Below the pieces are notes generated by a model, which made no database searches, was not told the origin of the DNA, and saw only the letters and a list, made by a program, of their open reading frames with translations. Below are positions 42,489-45,490 of a DNA stretch of 45,490 nt, one piece after another. Both the position numbers and the translations under genes were made by a program. The stretch covers positions 1 through 45,490 of the forward strand of contig MPMZ01000020.1 of NCBI GenBank assembly GCA_002238765.1. The letters run 5' to 3'. This DNA is from Nitrospira sp. bin75 (lineage in GTDB: Bacteria > Nitrospirota > Nitrospiria > Nitrospirales > UBA8639). How positions within the stretch are numbered: position 1 is the first letter of the stretch; every line of letters begins with the position of its first letter.

Positions 42489-43223
42489 TCATTCGGGAAC
42501 GTTGAGGATTCCCGTGTCGACGTCGCGTTGGACCTGCGCATAGCGTTCTGGCGTTCCGACGTCTGACCAGTACCCGGAAAACACGTACCCGGCGACCATG
42601 GCTCCCCGTTCCAGCCACCATACGTAAGCGTCGATGATCGAAGAAAATGCCCCTTGAGGGACGTGACGCAGCATCAACGGATCGAGCACGTGAACGCCGG
42701 CAAACATGCGACGGCACGGGGGCGCGTCGTTCTCTCGAGCCGCACGCCCTTTCCCCTGAATTCGCATGACCCGGTCGTCTCCATCCGTCTCGATCACACT
42801 CCAGTGTTCAACGTCAGGATCATCACGGAGCACCATGGTGGCAAGCGCTTCTTTTTTCCGGTGACATGCAACCAGGCGGGAGACATCGAGTTCCGCGATC
42901 GTGTCTCCGTTCAACACAAGAAAGGGCCCGCCCTCAAAAAACTCCTCGACACGCTTGATGCCGCCTCCCGTTCCCAGCAACACAGGTTCATGTGAATACG
43001 AAAGGTTCATGTGCCATTGCGAGCCATCACCCAACGTCTGTCTGATCTGCTCGCCGAGGTAGTGAAGGTTGATCATCACGTTCTCGACACCATGACGACG
43101 CAGCAGGAGGAGATTCCACACCAGGAGCGGATAGGGTCCCAGGGGCAGGAGCGGTTTCGGAACGGACTCCGTCAACGGACGGAGTCGGATGCCGCGACCC
43201 GCTGCCAGGACCATGGCTTTCAT
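42489..43223 (-). CDS. murU: MurU-like nucleotidyltransferase
   Basis: About 244 residues. A sugar-phosphate nucleotidyltransferase (PF00483) with MVLAAGRGIRLRPLTESVPKPLLPLG at the N-terminus (uridylyl/guanylyl transfer signature), LLGTGGGIK and LVLNGDT (metal Asp). In the pair with an AmgK-like kinase it matches MurU, which makes UDP-MurNAc from MurNAc-1-phosphate in peptidoglycan recycling; mannose-1-phosphate guanylyltransferase is the alternative reading of similar sequences. ATG 43223 has GAGG about 8 bases upstream and lies 10 bases after the kinase stop codon. Confidence 0.8.
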   Translation of the reverse strand: MKAMVLAAGRGIRLRPLTESVPKPLLPLGPYPLLVWNLLLLRRHGVENVMINLHYLGEQIRQTLGDGSQWHMNLSYSHEPVLLGTGGGIKRVEEFFEGGPFLVLNGDTIAELDVSRLVACHRKKEALATMVLRDDPDVEHWSVIETDGDDRVMRIQGKGRAARENDAPPCRRMFAGVHVLDPLMLRHVPQGAFSSIIDAYVWWLERGAMVAGYVFSGYWSDVGTPERYAQVQRDVDTGILNVPE

Positions 43224-43233
43224 GGGATCATCC

Positions 43234-44349
43234 TCACCGCCATTCAGGAACATAGGGCGTCAGGTGCAGAAGGAGCGGTTCCAATTCGGGATATCTTTCC
43301 AGGTTTCGCCGCACGTAGCCCAATGTCCGGGGGATATCCGCAAGAAACTTGGGGTTCCCCTTGACCCGATCAATATACACGAATCGGCCGGCGGCTTTCA
43401 GATTGCGTTGAATACTCGTGAAATCAAAGAGCCGCCGGAACGCCGCACGATCCGTCAACAGCAGGCGCTCCTGATCATCCGATTCCAGCCCTGCACACAT
43501 CCCGGTAACGTATCGGTCAATCATCTCATCGACAAACGCTTCATCCAATGCCACGTAGGAATCCCGGAGAAGCGAGGCCAGGTCATAGGTTGCCGGTCCC
43601 AATAACGCATCCTGAAAATCAATGACCCCCAGTCGATCACCGTCCACCATCAAATTCCGTGAGTGATAATCGCGATGCGTGAACACCCGGGCTTGGCCGG
43701 CAATCCATTCGGCGATGGTGGAAAACCCCTTGCGAATCACCTGTTCGTCATCCGCACATATCGGCTGTTTGTCGCGCCTGGCCCAAATGCCGTATTCCAA
43801 GAAATGCTCGAACTCCCACGTCAAGAGCGGCTCATCAAACGAGCGGGAGAAAGCCTGACAGTCATCGGCACCGCATGCCGTCAGTCGAAGATGGATCCGA
43901 ACCAACGTATCGATGGCCAATGGATAGTATTTCCGAACGGCAGGTGCCCCATCCCTGCTACACGCATGAAACAGAGTCAGGTCACCGAAATCCTGGAGAT
44001 ACAGGAGCCCGGCGGCTTCATCATAGAAATGCAGTTCCGGAACCGGAATCCCGGACCGGGCCAATGGCCGCAGGACATTCAGAAACGGCAGTTCCCGGAC
44101 GTCCGCAGCAGCACCGCTCACGGCCTCTTCCGAGACCTTGAATCCCTCAGTGTCCGCCAACTGCATCAGGATCAGCGAGGGAAGGGGGGCGTTTTTCAAC
44201 GTGAGTCGATAATAGCGCCGATTCGACGCGTCCCCGCGCAACGGCACGACGTTCACCAACTCGGCTCGAAAGGGCAGCCGGGTCCGTAGCGTCGTCTCCA
44301 ACAGCACCGAGTCAGGTCCGGGAGGTGAAGAAACGGCTTCAGGTCCCAT
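43234..44349 (-). CDS. amgK: AmgK-like anomeric sugar kinase (APH fold)
   Basis: A 371-residue aminoglycoside-phosphotransferase-fold kinase (PF01636). The catalytic loop is THRDYHSRNLMV (Asp227) and the metal loop is VIDFQDALLGPATYDLASLL (Asp244). The N-terminus has LRGDASNRRYYRL, characteristic of the AmgK group. AmgK phosphorylates MurNAc or GlcNAc at C1, feeding MurU downstream. With murU and the cyclase it makes a three-gene operon. A direct role in antibiotic resistance is not implied by the fold. Confidence 0.82.
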   Translation of the reverse strand: MGPEAVSSPPGPDSVLLETTLRTRLPFRAELVNVVPLRGDASNRRYYRLTLKNAPLPSLILMQLADTEGFKVSEEAVSGAAADVRELPFLNVLRPLARSGIPVPELHFYDEAAGLLYLQDFGDLTLFHACSRDGAPAVRKYYPLAIDTLVRIHLRLTACGADDCQAFSRSFDEPLLTWEFEHFLEYGIWARRDKQPICADDEQVIRKGFSTIAEWIAGQARVFTHRDYHSRNLMVDGDRLGVIDFQDALLGPATYDLASLLRDSYVALDEAFVDEMIDRYVTGMCAGLESDDQERLLLTDRAAFRRLFDFTSIQRNLKAAGRFVYIDRVKGNPKFLADIPRTLGYVRRNLERYPELEPLLLHLTPYVPEWR

Positions 44350-44586
44350 ACCGGCAAATTATAAGGTGTCTCGCCCGCCCTGTCACTTTGCAATGTCGGA
44401 ATAACCAAAGGTAAGCTATACTTCCATGAAGATCCTGTGAAATGGTGAACCCTTTCGTGACAAGCCCATTAACCGAACTGGCTACCCCGGGTCGAGAGCA
44501 AGCAGACAGAGACATTCAAGCGTAGCACCACACACAAAATGTAGGGCAGCGGCCGAAAAGTGACTGCAATTCTGGCTACTGGAAAC

Positions 44587-45490
44587 ATGGAAGAAAAAAG
44601 AACCTCAAAAACGTCCACGCCCTTACAACCACTGGCTGAAGTATTTGGGCACCTCATAGACGATACATCAGCCAAGGGGACACGATATCGCTCGAATCGT
44701 CTTTGTCCATTCAATAACAAAGTCCCTAATTGTACTAAGGACAAGGCAAAAGATCCTTTAGGCGTATGCAGTATCTTTCACGAGTCTGACCCGGTTATCA
44801 CCTGTCCCATCCGTTTCCGCGAAGACTGGCTCATTACGGATGACGCCGCGTCATTCTTTTTCAAAAGCACCGCATCATGGAGTTCTTTGACGGAAGTGCG
44901 TCTGAACGATGTTCGTGGAAAGTCTGCAGGAAACATTGATGTTGTCCTTGTTGCATATGATGACAAGGGTAAAATCTGCGACTTTGGGGCAATTGAATTG
45001 CAGGCCGTCTATATTTCAGGAAATGTCCGTGAACCCTTCGCATATTACATGAAGAATCCAAAGATTCACGCTCAAATGGATTGGGCAACCCAACCCAACT
45101 ATCCAAGGCCGGATTACCTGTCGTCTTCTCGCAAGCGGTTGGCTCCTCAACTCTTGTTTAAAGGAGGGATTCTTCATTCTTGGGGCAAAAAAATAGCTGT
45201 GGCATTAGACAAAAACTTCTTTCAGACTCTTCCAAAATTGCAGAAAGTCAGTAAATCGAAAGCGCAAATTGCATGGCTGATATATGAGCTTGCATTGGTG
45301 AATAATAATGGTCATGAGAGTTTCTCCCTGACAAAAGTTGATGAAGTTTATACTGAATTTGAGCCGGCACTTTCGTCGTTCACGACACCTGCCCCAGGGA
45401 ACGTTCACGATTTCATGCAGTTGCTTCAGGAAAAACTTGACGAGCAACTTGAAGTGCCTCCCACAACCAAGATCATTGAAAAACCTTTCT
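44587..45490 (+). CDS. NotI-family type II restriction endonuclease (partial, cut by window end)
   Basis: The frame from ATG 44587 stays open to the last base, giving 301 codons; GTG 44560 is an alternative start. The protein shows the NotI hallmarks (PF12183): four cysteines C40 (LCPFNNK), C49 (NCTKDK), C61 (GVCSIF) and C73 (ITCPIRFRE), the set that binds iron in NotI, then KSAGNIDVVLVAYDD (Asp118) and GAIELQAVYISGNVREPF with Glu137-x-Gln139, the ExQ variant of the PD-(D/E)xK site. NotI itself is 383 residues, so ~80 residues lie beyond the edge. The gene is AT-richer than its neighbours. The cleavage site cannot be read from sequence; a partner methyltransferase is expected next to it but is not in the window. 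Confidence 0.88.
   Translation, partial: MEEKRTSKTSTPLQPLAEVFGHLIDDTSAKGTRYRSNRLCPFNNKVPNCTKDKAKDPLGVCSIFHESDPVITCPIRFREDWLITDDAASFFFKSTASWSSLTEVRLNDVRGKSAGNIDVVLVAYDDKGKICDFGAIELQAVYISGNVREPFAYYMKNPKIHAQMDWATQPNYPRPDYLSSSRKRLAPQLLFKGGILHSWGKKIAVALDKNFFQTLPKLQKVSKSKAQIAWLIYELALVNNNGHESFSLTKVDEVYTEFEPALSSFTTPAPGNVHDFMQLLQEKLDEQLEVPPTTKIIEKPF

Noticed and set aside
44350-44586. Controller-protein box or promoter before the NotI-like gene
   Set aside because: TATACT and nearby TTGCAA are present but wrongly spaced; nothing firm can be claimed.
1-45490. tRNA, rRNA genes or CRISPR arrays
   Set aside because: No T-loop-like cloverleaf, rRNA stretch or regularly spaced long direct repeats were seen; the 105-194 array is far too short in unit length for CRISPR.

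Overview
The window is a GC-rich bacterial chromosome segment from a Gram-negative organism. It encodes outer-membrane lipoproteins (MlaA, Pal), an outer-membrane beta-barrel, an HpnM-like MlaC protein, an HpnN-type hopanoid transporter and several multiheme c-type cytochromes. Gene content and the PLLCKEGQGEV-type repeat family remind me of Nitrospirota (Nitrospira and relatives); this taxonomic guess is inference and was not tested by any search. No tRNA, rRNA or CRISPR array was seen.

Layout. 1-458 is gene-free and carries an AT-rich array of TACA motifs every 9-10 bp plus a hairpin with a T-run. 462-4080 (+) holds a PEP mutase/nucleotidyltransferase fusion (phosphonate chemistry), an aldo/keto reductase and an exported unknown; 4178-5098 (-) is another exported unknown. 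5651-8953 (+) is a TPR protein, an HpnM/MlaC-like protein and MlaA. A SulP anion transporter with STAS and a degenerate cNMP-like domain (+) then converges on HpnN (-). A Cu+ ATPase follows, bracketed by two inverted copies of a MITE-like element; a third copy lies at 5134-5410.

17262-24870 (-) is the most striking locus. Six tightly spaced or overlapping genes encode a pentaheme cytochrome, an outer-membrane beta-barrel, a membrane-anchored 2Fe-2S ferredoxin, a tetraheme c554-type cytochrome, a membrane protein with two His-x13-His pairs (diheme b pattern) and a decaheme cytochrome. Together they give 19 CxxCH sites, a barrel, a b-type membrane protein and a probably cytoplasm-facing ferredoxin, which looks like a complete electron path between cytoplasm and cell surface. 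An 8 x 8-bp tandem repeat just upstream of the first gene could make it phase variable.

25310-31712 is ordinary metabolism: an exported glutathione peroxidase, a small unknown protein, a HAD nucleotidase, and a compact operon aguB-aguA-dehydrogenase-PF09818 ATPase (agmatine to putrescine).

31865-38032 is an AT-richer defence island. It has a 1361-residue protein (HTH, PD-(D/E)xK-like nuclease, STAND-type P-loop NTPase, long helical C-terminus) divergent from an AbiEi/AbiEii toxin-antitoxin pair. Each side has its own perfect palindrome in the shared promoter region. After YihY, a TPR lipoprotein, Pal and an amgK-murU-diguanylate cyclase operon (cell-wall recycling), the right edge carries the first ~300 codons of a NotI-family restriction endonuclease, cut by the window end and open to the last base.
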